DNA from: Latescibacteria bacterium UBA6620
Lineage (GTDB): Bacteria; Latescibacterota; UBA2968
Direction: 5' to 3'
Assembly (NCBI GenBank): GCA_002433075.1
Contig: DJHM01000010.1
Span: 25,200-89,199, forward strand
DNA length: 64,000 nucleotides
Shown: positions 1-8,319 of the stretch, one piece after another
How the letters are laid out: every line of letters starts with the position of its first letter
How positions within the stretch are numbered: the first letter of the stretch is position 1
Translations under genes and position numbers: made by a program
Notes under the pieces: model-generated
Databases searched by the model: none
What the model was told of the DNA's origin: nothing
What the model saw: the letters and a program-made list of their open reading frames with translations, nothing else

Positions 1-1151
1 AGCGTTCCAAAGTCGAGCGGAGCGTCCGGAACCTGATGCAGTTGAACTTCTTCAACAACGTGGAACCGGACATCAGCACAAACGAAGCTACGTCCGAGAT
101 CGATCTGATCGTTTCGGTGGAGGAGAAGCAGACAGGTACAGCCTCGATCGGGGCTGGTTTCAGCGAGCAGGACGGCCTGGTGGGAACCCTCGGTCTTCAG
201 ATCCCCAATTTCCTTGGAAACGGACAGCTCCTCAATTTTCAATGGGAATTCGGTTCCCAGAGGGAGACTTTCATCCTGGGGTTCACGGAACCCTGGATGT
301 TCAACACACCGACGAGTCTATCGGGGCAGCTGTTCCGTACGACCCAGAGGTTCTTCGCGGATTTCGACCAGCGCAGCCAGGGTGGATCCGTCAGGGTCGG
401 TCGCCGTCTGTCGTGGCCTGACTTTTCGAACGTCTCGGTTGGCTACAGTCTTTCAGAAGTCTCCTTCATCAACTTCCGCGATTCCACCCGAATCGGAGAT
501 CCAGCACTCCGTGACAACGTGACGAGCGCGGTTTCCTTCTCGTTCTCTCGGGACAGCCGCGATCTTCCGACCTTTGCGACTACGGGGACCATCTTCAGTT
601 ATCGTCCAGAAGTGGCGGGCGGGATCTTCGGCGGGAACGTCAACTTTCACAAACATGACTTCACGACCAGCTTCCATTTTCCTTTGTTCTGGAAAACGGC
701 CATTAGTTTGAAGACAACGCTGGGCATGGTGATCGGGTACGGCACTCAGCCCATTCCATTCAGCGAACTCTACACCCCGGGTGGGGTGTCGCTTTTCGAC
801 AGGACCATGCTGAGAGGCTACGAGGACCAGTCTATCGGCCCGCTGAATTCCGCTGGCGTACCGATCGGAGGAACTTCACAGCTTCTGTTCAATGCGGAGA
901 TCAGCATTCCTCTGGCGGAGAATCAGTTTTACGCTCTGCTCTTCGCCGATGCCGGAAATGCGTGGGACGACCACTCCAAGATCAGTATGCTGGACGTGAA
1001 GCGATCGGTTGGGTTCGGGATCCGTATCGTTGCCCCGCTCCTGGGCATTATGGGCTTTGATTTCGGCTGGGGTTTCGACAGAAGAGACCTGGCAGGGAAC
1101 AAGCTGCCCACTCAGATGTTGACACATTTTCAATTTGGACCCCAATTCTAG
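1..1151 (+). CDS. bamA: Outer membrane protein assembly factor BamA, C-terminal part
   Basis: BamA inserts beta-barrel proteins into the outer membrane. The reading frame is open to the left edge (codons are readable from base 3), so this is the C-terminal part of a gene that begins outside the window. The visible part holds the end of the last POTRA domain (KVERSVRNLMQLNFFNNV) followed by the Omp85 barrel. The barrel has the conserved loop-6 type motif around LRGYED and ends in a C-terminal Phe (FQFGPQF), the usual barrel signal. It is followed by ompH and fabZ, the standard neighbourhood. Family is certain; only the upstream extent is unknown. Confidence 0.95.
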   Translation, partial: RSKVERSVRNLMQLNFFNNVEPDISTNEATSEIDLIVSVEEKQTGTASIGAGFSEQDGLVGTLGLQIPNFLGNGQLLNFQWEFGSQRETFILGFTEPWMFNTPTSLSGQLFRTTQRFFADFDQRSQGGSVRVGRRLSWPDFSNVSVGYSLSEVSFINFRDSTRIGDPALRDNVTSAVSFSFSRDSRDLPTFATTGTIFSYRPEVAGGIFGGNVNFHKHDFTTSFHFPLFWKTAISLKTTLGMVIGYGTQPIPFSELYTPGGVSLFDRTMLRGYEDQSIGPLNSAGVPIGGTSQLLFNAEISIPLAENQFYALLFADAGNAWDDHSKISMLDVKRSVGFGIRIVAPLLGIMGFDFGWGFDRRDLAGNKLPTQMLTHFQFGPQF

Positions 1152-1222
1152 TCTCGATGAGCACTGCCTGATGCCCAAAGGTCGAGCCTGACAGGGTTCG
1201 GACGTCCTTACAGGAGAATGCT

Positions 1223-1780
1223 ATGCACAAGACAGTCACAAAGATTCTGATCGCAATTTGCCTGCTGATAGGCGGGGCCTCGGCCCAGAAGATCGCCTAT
1301 ATCGACGCGGATGCTATCACGACGAACTTCCAAAAATTCCAGGATGCGCAGAAAGAGGCTCAGCGATTCGAGGAGGAGTTGACCCGGGAGTTCAGGAAGG
1401 CCCAGAATGAGCTGGAAGGGATGAAGGACAGTTTTGAACGGCAGGTCCTGCTCATGAGCGAGCAGCGGAAGAAGGAAGAGCAGCAGTCGATTCAGAAGAA
1501 GGAAGTTGAACTTCAGCAGTTTCTCGAGGAGGTCAGCGGTCAAGGCGGAAAGCTACAGCGCAAGACGCAAGAGCTGCTTCAGCCGATCATCGGTCAGGTC
1601 AACGAGGTCATTGCGGAGGTCGCGAAAGACAAAGGGTACGACTTTGTTCTGAACACAGCTGCACTGGCTTTCGCTGATGAGAACCACAACCTCACGCAGT
1701 TCGTCCTGAAAGCCCTCGAGGAGGCAACGAAGGAAGAGCTGGAGCGGCAGACCGGAGGGACCCCACGAACGGGTCGATAA
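1223..1780 (+). CDS. ompH: OmpH/Skp family periplasmic chaperone
   Basis: Skp-like chaperone that holds unfolded outer membrane proteins on their way to BamA. The 185-residue product has a signal peptide (lysines, then the core ILIAICLLIGGASA, cleavage probably before QK), the family opening KIAYIDADAI, and a long charged helical region rich in Glu, Gln and Lys that forms the tentacle coiled coil. Length is normal for the family. An AGGAG ribosome site sits about 7 bases before the ATG. It lies 71 bases after bamA and its stop codon directly abuts the fabZ start. Confidence 0.93.
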   Translation: MHKTVTKILIAICLLIGGASAQKIAYIDADAITTNFQKFQDAQKEAQRFEEELTREFRKAQNELEGMKDSFERQVLLMSEQRKKEEQQSIQKKEVELQQFLEEVSGQGGKLQRKTQELLQPIIGQVNEVIAEVAKDKGYDFVLNTAALAFADENHNLTQFVLKALEEATKEELERQTGGTPRTGR

Positions 1781-2224
1781 GTGGACGTGATTCTGGACAA
1801 TGCGGCGATCCAACGGATTCTTCCGCATCGCTACCCTTTCCTGTTGGTCGACGCGGTAGTGGAGCTTGAACAGGGGGTCCGGGCGGTCGGTGTCAAGAAC
1901 GTGACTGCGAACGAGCCATTCTTTCAAGGGCATTTTCCAGGCCGGCCCACCATGCCGGGGGTTCTGCTGGTCGAGGCCATGGCTCAGACCGCTGCTTTGA
2001 TGATCGGGGAGGAAGGAGCGGGTCAGGTACCGCTTTTCATGGGGATCGACAAGGCTCGTTTTCGGCGGCAAGTGGTACCAGGAGACCAGCTGATGATCGA
2101 GGCGGCGGTGACCCAGCAGCGGGGAAAAGTCGTAAAAGTAAAGGCGACGACAAGGGTGGAGGGCGGGGTTGCAGCCGAGGCAGAAATCATGGCCACGCTC
2201 GTCGATCGGAAAGACCTGGACTGA
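1781..2224 (+). CDS. fabZ: 3-hydroxyacyl-ACP dehydratase FabZ
   Basis: Hotdog-fold dehydratase of type II fatty acid synthesis, converting 3-hydroxyacyl-ACP to trans-2-enoyl-ACP in the cytoplasm. The 147-residue protein has the hallmark ILPHRYPFLLVD segment and the catalytic block GHFPGRPTMPGVLLVEAMAQ with its active-site His and Glu. The start is a GTG immediately after the ompH stop, so translation is probably coupled. In many diderms lpxD lies between ompH and fabZ; it is absent here. A strong terminator follows. Confidence 0.95.
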   Translation: MDVILDNAAIQRILPHRYPFLLVDAVVELEQGVRAVGVKNVTANEPFFQGHFPGRPTMPGVLLVEAMAQTAALMIGEEGAGQVPLFMGIDKARFRRQVVPGDQLMIEAAVTQQRGKVVKVKATTRVEGGVAAEAEIMATLVDRKDLD

Positions 2225-2245
2225 CGAGACGTCAATCTGAGAGAG

Positions 2246-2274
2246 AAACCGTCCCGAGTCGGGGCGGTTTTTTT
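2246..2274 (+). terminator. Intrinsic terminator after fabZ
   Basis: A 10-bp stem (2246-2255 with 2261-2270, one G-U pair) closes a GAGTC loop and is followed by a run of T, about 20 bases after the fabZ stop. It ends the bamA-ompH-fabZ unit. The stop codon of the convergent response-regulator gene lies inside its T tail. Confidence 0.85.
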
Positions 2275-2983
2275 ATTGTGCCGAATCGATCTCGTCGATC
2301 CGTCGCCTTAATTCAGATTCGATGTCGAGCACGCGGTCAGGTTCACCCGCGTAGTCGGCGGTGTTGAATTCCATGCTGTCGACCGCCTGTTGCAAAGCCT
2401 GGAGAACGGCACTGATTTTTTCGGTCTGGCGGATAGCGACCTGCCGAAGTTGCTCAGAGAGATCCGGGTCGTCGGGGTCGGTGTTCGCGAGTTGGGCGAT
2501 ACCCGATATGGACTGCGTGGCGTCGTTCAGGTGGTGGGCAAGGGTGACGAGGGTTTGCCCGACACCTCGAAGCTGGGCGAGGGTCTTTTCCCTCTCGAGG
2601 ACGCCCATCTGAAGGTCGCGGATTCTGAGAAGGGCCTTGATCCGGGCTGAGACTTCACCGATGTGGAAGGGTTTGGTGATGTAGTCATCGGCACCCGCGC
2701 CGAGGCCGGCGATCCGATCTTCGTAGTCCTTCCTTGCGGTGAGCATGATGACGGGTAGTGACGCGTAGGCCTCTTCTTTCCGAAGCACCTGGAGCACCTG
2801 GAGGCCGTCCATGCCCGGCATTGACAGGTCAAGAAGGACAATGTCGGGTGCCTGAGCGGTGATCATCCGGAGGGCTTCCTGGCCGTCACTGGCCGTCACG
2901 ACCTCGTGACCGAGATGAGTAAGCTCCTCCTGGAGATAGTCCAGATGCATTGGCATGTCGTCGACAGCGAGGATTCTGGCCAC
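2273..2983 (-). CDS. Response regulator: receiver domain plus DHp-like helical domain
   Basis: 236 residues from a GTG start (VARILAVDD). Residues 1-120 are a CheY-type receiver with acidic pair D8/D9, phospho-acceptor D52 (DIVLLDLSMPGMDG) and K104 (ITKPF). The rest is helical, not a DNA-binding domain: after a coiled-coil linker comes LVTLAHHLNDATQSISG, which resembles the DHp phospho-His helix of histidine kinases (H150/H151), but no ATPase domain follows. The GTG overlaps the TAG stop of the upstream ABC-F gene by one base (TAGTG), indicating translational coupling. An upstream in-frame ATG at 3022 would add 13 residues inside the ABC-F gene and looks less likely. Output and partner are unknown. 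Confidence 0.85.
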   Translation of the reverse strand: MARILAVDDMPMHLDYLQEELTHLGHEVVTASDGQEALRMITAQAPDIVLLDLSMPGMDGLQVLQVLRKEEAYASLPVIMLTARKDYEDRIAGLGAGADDYITKPFHIGEVSARIKALLRIRDLQMGVLEREKTLAQLRGVGQTLVTLAHHLNDATQSISGIAQLANTDPDDPDLSEQLRQVAIRQTEKISAVLQALQQAVDSMEFNTADYAGEPDRVLDIESELRRRIDEIDSAQ

Positions 2984-4869
2984 TAGTCTGCCTCCTGGAG
3001 GGACGTCTCCAGATCGTCCCATTCCTTGATTCGAATCTCGACCTCGTTCTGAAGTCGAGTTTTTTCGTCAGTCAGTTCTATGAGTCGGGTCCAGTCCGTT
3101 GCGAGGTCCTCACGCCTGAGTTCTGTGTCCAGTTTCGAGATCTCCATCTCGAATCGGGCGATTTCTGCTTCAATCGTTTCAATCCGTTTGCGGTGTTTTG
3201 CGTTGATGCGATCGCTCTGGTCATGACGCCCCGCCTTCCGGCCCCCGCTGGCAGGTTTCTTCGGTCGACCGGCATCCGGCGGGTCCCACAGATGTTGGAC
3301 ACTGTCGTAGTTGCCGTCGACGAGCCGATACGATCCCCGATCGATGACGAGCAGCCTGGTGATCAAGTCGTTCAGGAAGTAGCGATCGTGAGAGATGGTC
3401 ACGATGGTACCCTGGAACTGCTTGAGCGCCGCTTCGAGCGCCTCCCGTGATGGGATATCGAGATGATTCGTCGGCTCGTCCAATACGAGCAGGTTCAGCG
3501 GGCGCCGAACGAGCTTTGCCAGCGCGACGCGGCTTTGTTCCCCTCCGCTTAAATGTTGGATGCGGCTTTCCACCTCGTCGCCCGAGAAAAGGAAGGCACC
3601 CAGATACGTTCGGATCTCGGTCACGGTTGATTCGGGGGTGACGGACCAGACTTCCTCGATGATGGTGCGAGTCGGATTGAGATCGATTCGACTCTGATCG
3701 TAATAGCCAACCTCGACATCGTGACCCAGACTGACCCATCCCGTGTCTGGCTCTACGCTACCCGTGAGCATTTTCAGGAGGGTGGATTTGCCAGCGCCAT
3801 TCGGGCCGACCACGCCGATTCTGTCCCCTCTCCACGCAATGAGGTTAAGTTTCTCGAACAGAACGAGATCGCCGTATGCTTTGGAGATATCCTCGGCTTG
3901 GAAGACGCGATCGCCTCCACGCTTTCCGATTCCGAACTTCAGTCCTACCGTTTTTTCCGAACCGGGGCGATCGACCCTTTCCATTTTCTCGAGGGCTTTC
4001 CGTCGGCTCTTCGCCTGTTTGGTCTTCTGCCCGGCGATATTTCTTCGAATGTATTCTTCGGTCCTCGAAATGCTCGCCTGTTGCGCTTCGTACGTGCTCT
4101 TCTGTTGGCTTACCTGTCGCGCCTTTTCTGTCACGTAAAAACTGTAGTTTCCAGAATAACGTCGAAGACGGGTGGACTCGATCTCAATGATCGACTTCAC
4201 CGCCCGGTCAAGAAAGTACCGATCGTGCGAAATGACAACGTAGGTGCCTTCGTAATCGGCCAGGAATCGTTCGAGCCATTCGATGGCTCTAAGGTCCAGA
4301 TGGTTCGTCGGTTCGTCGAGCAACAGCACGTCTGGAGCGGACGCCAGGAGCCTGCCAAGGGCCAGCCTGTTCTTCTGGCCTCCGCTGAGGATCTCGATCT
4401 CGGTTTCGTGCTCCGCCGGAGGGAAGCCGAGACCATCGAGAATGGCGCCTGCCCTCGCTTCGAGCGAGTAGCCATTCAGATGCTCGTAGCGCGCGTGCAC
4501 CTTGCTGTAGGCCTCGAGGGTGGCGGGATCGTCGTGGCCCCCTGCCATGCGGGTTTCCAACTCGGTCAGCTGATTCCGCAGATCCAGGAGATCCCCGAAT
4601 CCCTCGAGGATGGTCGAAAGGACCGTGCTACCCGGGACGAACTCGGGATCCTGGGCAAGGTAACCGATGCGGTGCCCACGGGCTCGATGGATGGATCCAG
4701 AGTCCGGCCGAAGCTCGCCCGTGAGGATGTGCAGCAGGGTGGTCTTTCCACAGCCGTTCCGCCCCACCAGTCCGATGCGATCACCCTGGTCGATCGCCCA
4801 GGATATGTTCTTGAGGACATCGTGTGACCCGTAGGTCTTGGAGATGTTTTCAACCTGGATATGGGGCAT
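2983..4869 (-). CDS. ABC-F family ATPase (Uup/EttA-type)
   Basis: Soluble tandem-ATPase ABC-F protein; characterised relatives act on the ribosome as translation factors or antibiotic-protection proteins. The 628 residues contain two nucleotide-binding domains: Walker A GRNGCGKTT near residue 37 with signature LSGGQKNRLALGR, and Walker A GPNGAGKST near 350 with LSGGEQSRVALAK. Both are followed by LDEPTNHLD Walker B motifs. Between them is the charged interdomain linker (SQQKSTYEAQQ...), and the C-terminus is a basic/acidic coiled coil like Uup or YdiF. There are no membrane segments. The downstream response regulator is translationally coupled. The exact ABC-F subfamily cannot be fixed by eye. 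Confidence 0.93.
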   Translation of the reverse strand: MPHIQVENISKTYGSHDVLKNISWAIDQGDRIGLVGRNGCGKTTLLHILTGELRPDSGSIHRARGHRIGYLAQDPEFVPGSTVLSTILEGFGDLLDLRNQLTELETRMAGGHDDPATLEAYSKVHARYEHLNGYSLEARAGAILDGLGFPPAEHETEIEILSGGQKNRLALGRLLASAPDVLLLDEPTNHLDLRAIEWLERFLADYEGTYVVISHDRYFLDRAVKSIIEIESTRLRRYSGNYSFYVTEKARQVSQQKSTYEAQQASISRTEEYIRRNIAGQKTKQAKSRRKALEKMERVDRPGSEKTVGLKFGIGKRGGDRVFQAEDISKAYGDLVLFEKLNLIAWRGDRIGVVGPNGAGKSTLLKMLTGSVEPDTGWVSLGHDVEVGYYDQSRIDLNPTRTIIEEVWSVTPESTVTEIRTYLGAFLFSGDEVESRIQHLSGGEQSRVALAKLVRRPLNLLVLDEPTNHLDIPSREALEAALKQFQGTIVTISHDRYFLNDLITRLLVIDRGSYRLVDGNYDSVQHLWDPPDAGRPKKPASGGRKAGRHDQSDRINAKHRKRIETIEAEIARFEMEISKLDTELRREDLATDWTRLIELTDEKTRLQNEVEIRIKEWDDLETSLQEAD

Positions 4870-4961
4870 GAGGCGAAAGATGTCCTACCGGGCCCCCCAA
4901 GTCAATCTTGAGTGCATTTATTCGGTCCGTCAGGAGCAGAATGAGGACCGTCTTCGCCGTG

Positions 4962-4991
4962 TTGACGCTCTCTGATGGAGGTGCCTATACT
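4962..4991 (+). promoter_or_regulatory. Sigma-70-type promoter for the glycosyltransferase gene
   Basis: TTGACG and TATACT are separated by 18 bases, about 50 bases before the GTG start at 5045. A GGTGAGG ribosome site lies at 5034-5040. Confidence 0.6.
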
Positions 4992-5044
4992 CGAATGGCA
5001 CTTCCGTTTTCGGCTGACTTTCGAAGTCATCAGGGTGAGGTAAT

Positions 5045-7156
5045 GTGTTCGGTACGCGTGATTCCCGTCATTTTCTGGCGCTGATCCTTCTGGGGTTCTG
5101 CGTCGTGGGGGGGGGGCTGATCCCCATCGCGGTCGACGACATTCGGATGGTGGACGTTTATTCGGTCGATGAAGCCGGAGCGGCGGCCGAAGTCCGCTAT
5201 CTGCTGGGTGAAGGACTCAGTGCGGGATTGTCCAACAAGTACGGCAGCCTGTTCTACTATATCCCGTATGCCCTCCTCGCTCCATTCGACGATCTGACCG
5301 ATCGAACGATCCTGATCGGTCTCCGGGCCTTCAGCCTGATCGGCGGCCTGGCGTGTCTGTGGCTCACCTGGGTTCTCGGGCGATCTGTTTTCGACGGCCA
5401 GGTCGGCGTTGTTGCAGCTGCCCTTCTCGCCGTGAGCTCGGTCTTCGTCAGGTGGGGCATCACGATTCATCCGGACCTTCCCCAGCTCTTCTGGATGCTC
5501 CTTTCCCTTGTCTTTGTCATTCGCCTGAGCCGGGGGTATGCGAGTCGTGACGTGATCTATGCGACGATGTGCGCGGCGATGGCCTTCAATACGAAGTTCG
5601 GCGGAGTCTTTCTTCTGCCTGTGATCGTGGCAGGTGTCCTCACGGCCAAACTCGACGAAGAGGCCCGATGGAACTCAGATCGCCTGCTGGGGCTCTTGTT
5701 CGTGCCGGTGATATTTGTCGGGGCGGTTGCTCTGACGAACCCTCTGGCGGTCCTGGACTTCCAGGCGTTCAGCCAGAGTCTCGAGGCCGAACGACAGATC
5801 ATGGGGTTCGGGCACAGTGTGAGAGTAGAGCGCAGCCTGGGCGATTGGATGGCTATCCTTTATGTCATTCTCGGTCCGGTCAACACACTTGTCGTGATCG
5901 CAGCAGGCGGGGTGTCGGTGTGGCACCTCATGAAGAGACGAGCAATCCCTCGTAAGGATGTCGCTCTGATGGTCCTCTGGGTCGTCGTCCTGGTCGCATA
6001 CCTTTCTCTGTTCTCCTCTTTAAAGCGTGCTCGTCATCTCCTGCCGATCCTTCCTGTGGTCCTTCTCTTTGTCGGTTACGCCTACGTCCACGCGTGGCGC
6101 CTTCTGGAGGGTCGTCCGGTTCGCTGGGCGGTTGTGGCCGTAGCCCTCATAGGTGCGTGGGGGCCGGCGAGCGATTCCAGCGCTCTCGCAGGGGCGACGC
6201 TGGATCGCCGCACTCCTTCGAACGAGATCGAGGCCGGCCGCTGGATCGGAAGCCACTATCCTCCTTCGATGCGGGTCCTTTACTCGACCTACGCCTACGT
6301 GCCTTCTGAATTTCGTGACGCGTTCCGACTTTTCGAGATGTCCTACCCGATTGTGAACCATTTCCGTCCAGATCTTCTGGTGGTTCGGGAGGCGATGGCG
6401 GCGGAGTATTCGGACACCTCGAGGGCTGCTTCATCGCGCACCGGGCGTGGAGCGTTCATGGATGCCCACTACTTCCACCGATATCTGAAGACCCGCCAAA
6501 TAGATGACTACCGCCTCTTGAGGTCGTTCGGCGCAGTGGACGTCTACGCTCGACAGGAGGGTATCGCCCCCCGTCGAGGAACCTGGCTGTCCCTCGTTGA
6601 AGAGTACGCGACCGGAAAACTGAGGGGAGCGAAGGGGGCCCGTCATCGCGTTGCGGCCTGGCTTCTGGCCGACGGGGACTCGACAGCCGCACGTGCCCAG
6701 CGAACTCGAGGTTTGGGGGCAGAGGTTCGGAGTATCCGGCACTACCGTGATGCGGTTAAGTATCTGAAGGAGGGAAGACTACCGGAGGCGAAGGACCATT
6801 TTGAAGAGGTCGTTCGACTCAGCATGGCTGAATCGGACAGCTTCCAGACTCTGGTCCGGCAAAGGATAGCCAGATCCTATTTTGAACATCGGTTTTTCGA
6901 AGAAGCCCAACTTGAAGCCGGCCGGGCACTCGCCGCGAACGATGCGTTGCGTTCGCTTCAGTTCGAGTATGGAGTGTTCCTGTTGGCCAGCGGGCGTGAA
7001 ACCGCTGCAGACTCCGTGTTCGGCCGTGCGATCGACCGATTCGGACGGAGCGCTCAGGGGCGCTCACTTCTCCGCCAGTTGGTCTCACAGAATATCGCGA
7101 GGGAGGGGGCCCAACGCCTGCTTCGTGCCCACTACACAGGAGGGGGCCAGGAATGA
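5045..7156 (+). CDS. GT39/PMT-like membrane glycosyltransferase with TPR tail
   Basis: 703-residue integral membrane protein. Residues 1-370 hold many hydrophobic helices; the first periplasmic loop carries the acidic DE pair (VYSVDEAG) typical of GT-C enzymes such as ArnT and PMT, which transfer sugars from polyprenyl-phosphate donors. The family-typical WGITIHPDLPQLFWML segment is present. After a soluble middle region, residues about 560-690 contain tetratricopeptide-like helices (YLKEGRLPEAKDHFEEVV and following). The GTG start is chosen for its GGTGAGG ribosome site. The downstream thioesterase overlaps by 4 bases (ATGA). Acceptor and sugar are unknown. Confidence 0.82.
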   Translation: MFGTRDSRHFLALILLGFCVVGGGLIPIAVDDIRMVDVYSVDEAGAAAEVRYLLGEGLSAGLSNKYGSLFYYIPYALLAPFDDLTDRTILIGLRAFSLIGGLACLWLTWVLGRSVFDGQVGVVAAALLAVSSVFVRWGITIHPDLPQLFWMLLSLVFVIRLSRGYASRDVIYATMCAAMAFNTKFGGVFLLPVIVAGVLTAKLDEEARWNSDRLLGLLFVPVIFVGAVALTNPLAVLDFQAFSQSLEAERQIMGFGHSVRVERSLGDWMAILYVILGPVNTLVVIAAGGVSVWHLMKRRAIPRKDVALMVLWVVVLVAYLSLFSSLKRARHLLPILPVVLLFVGYAYVHAWRLLEGRPVRWAVVAVALIGAWGPASDSSALAGATLDRRTPSNEIEAGRWIGSHYPPSMRVLYSTYAYVPSEFRDAFRLFEMSYPIVNHFRPDLLVVREAMAAEYSDTSRAASSRTGRGAFMDAHYFHRYLKTRQIDDYRLLRSFGAVDVYARQEGIAPRRGTWLSLVEEYATGKLRGAKGARHRVAAWLLADGDSTAARAQRTRGLGAEVRSIRHYRDAVKYLKEGRLPEAKDHFEEVVRLSMAESDSFQTLVRQRIARSYFEHRFFEEAQLEAGRALAANDALRSLQFEYGVFLLASGRETAADSVFGRAIDRFGRSAQGRSLLRQLVSQNIAREGAQRLLRAHYTGGGQE

Positions 7157-7521
7157 AGGAACGAGAACCCTCGATTCGTGTGATGCTCATGCCGAGGGAC
7201 ACGAACGGGCACGGCACGATCTTTGGCGGGGCGATTTTGAGTCATCTGGATATTTCCGGGGCCGTAGAAGCTCGAAAGCACACCCGTCACCGGGTGGTGA
7301 CGGTGGCAATCGACAAGGTCGAATTTATCGCGCCTGTTCACGTGGGGGATCTGGTGTCCTACTATACACTGACACTGGAAATTGGACGGTCTTCCGTGAC
7401 GGTGGCCGTCGATGTGGAGGCTGAAAGGGCGGATGGGTCGGGCAAGGTCCGGGTGACGGAAGCGCGGGCGGTCTACGTGGACGACGAAGGTCGGTCGGTG
7501 GCGCTTGAAGAGTCTCCCTGA
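7153..7521 (+). CDS. Acyl-CoA thioesterase, hotdog fold (YciA/BFIT-like)
   Basis: Hydrolyses acyl-CoA thioesters in the cytoplasm. The 122-residue protein matches single-domain acyl-CoA thioesterases: MPRDTNGHGTIFGGAILSHLD (loop with conserved N-G-T-F-G-G), a VVTVAIDKVEF strand and FIAPVHVGDLV. It starts within the last codon of the glycosyltransferase gene (ATGA overlap), so the two are co-translated. Substrate chain length cannot be read from sequence. Confidence 0.88.
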   Translation: MKEREPSIRVMLMPRDTNGHGTIFGGAILSHLDISGAVEARKHTRHRVVTVAIDKVEFIAPVHVGDLVSYYTLTLEIGRSSVTVAVDVEAERADGSGKVRVTEARAVYVDDEGRSVALEESP

Positions 7522-7524
7522 CGA

Positions 7525-8318
7525 TCAGGTTCTCCCGATGACCTCTTCCTGATCTTTCGGGCTGTAGAAGTACGCGCCAGGATGCCAATTTGCGCCAAGG
7601 TCTCCGAGAAGTCGTCTCTGCCTCGGGCTACAGCTCTGGTGAACGTCGGGGTCGATGACGTTGAAGTCGAACTGCCTGAAGCAGTGGTGGCTATAACAGT
7701 AGATGAGAGATTTCCGGTTTCGGCGCCCCCGATTCGGGGCAACGCCATGCCAGAGTGCGTGAGGGAATAGAGCGGCATCCCCCGCCTTCGCCTCGATTTG
7801 AACGGCCCCAGGGGTCCGGGGGGCGGGCGGTTCCCGTTCTGGGGATAAGGTCGGTGGTGGCTTGCCGGAAAGATGACAAAATTGCTCCGATCGCTCCCTC
7901 TCACAGCGGTTAGAAAGTACTGGATCTTGATCTGGAGGGGTGCGCTCGTCTCGGTGACGCGAATCCGGATGAGAGCTTGGCCTCCATCGGTATGAACGTA
8001 GCCCGGGTTGGAAGGGTCGGTGACGTGCACGAGTGCCTGAGCCATGCTCAACTGAATCCACGGCTCCATCAGTTGTCGAACAATGCCGCACGTGGAGCGG
8101 TGGTCGATGAGGCGAATGAACCGACTGCTATCGGCCAGTATGTCTCTTTTGTCGAGTCCCTTCGATGGCTTCCCGTTCTTTCTCGAAACCTTCCTATAGA
8201 GCCTGTCCACGTCTTAACGCAACTCACTTACGTCTTTCCTGGTAAGAGCATTCTTCAAGACCAGGTAACCGTCGCGATTCCAGGAATCGAGCTGTTCTTC
8301 CGTCAGTTTCCTCGGCAC
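7525..8318 (-). pseudogene. Phytanoyl-CoA dioxygenase family gene, disrupted
   Basis: A GTG at 8318 with an AAGGAGTG ribosome site begins a typical PhyH N-terminus (LTEEQLDSWNRDGYLVLKNA). After 34 codons there is an in-frame TAA (8216-8214). The same frame continues (DVDRLYRK..., metal ligand region GYVHTDGGQ, then YFLTAVRGSDRSNFVIFP). Near 7800-7850, in a G-rich run, the reading moves to another frame, which carries the rest (EAKAGDAALFPHALWHGVAP with the distal His, then a C-terminus ending KDQEEVIGRT). An intact version would be an Fe(II)/2-oxoglutarate dioxygenase of about 264 residues. It begins one base after the pyrF stop, so it sat in that operon. Confidence 0.85.
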
Positions 8319-8319
8319 G

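Noticed and set aside
3721..4827. 368-codon plus-strand open frame
   Set aside because: Shadow of the ABC-F gene; no domain, no ribosome site.
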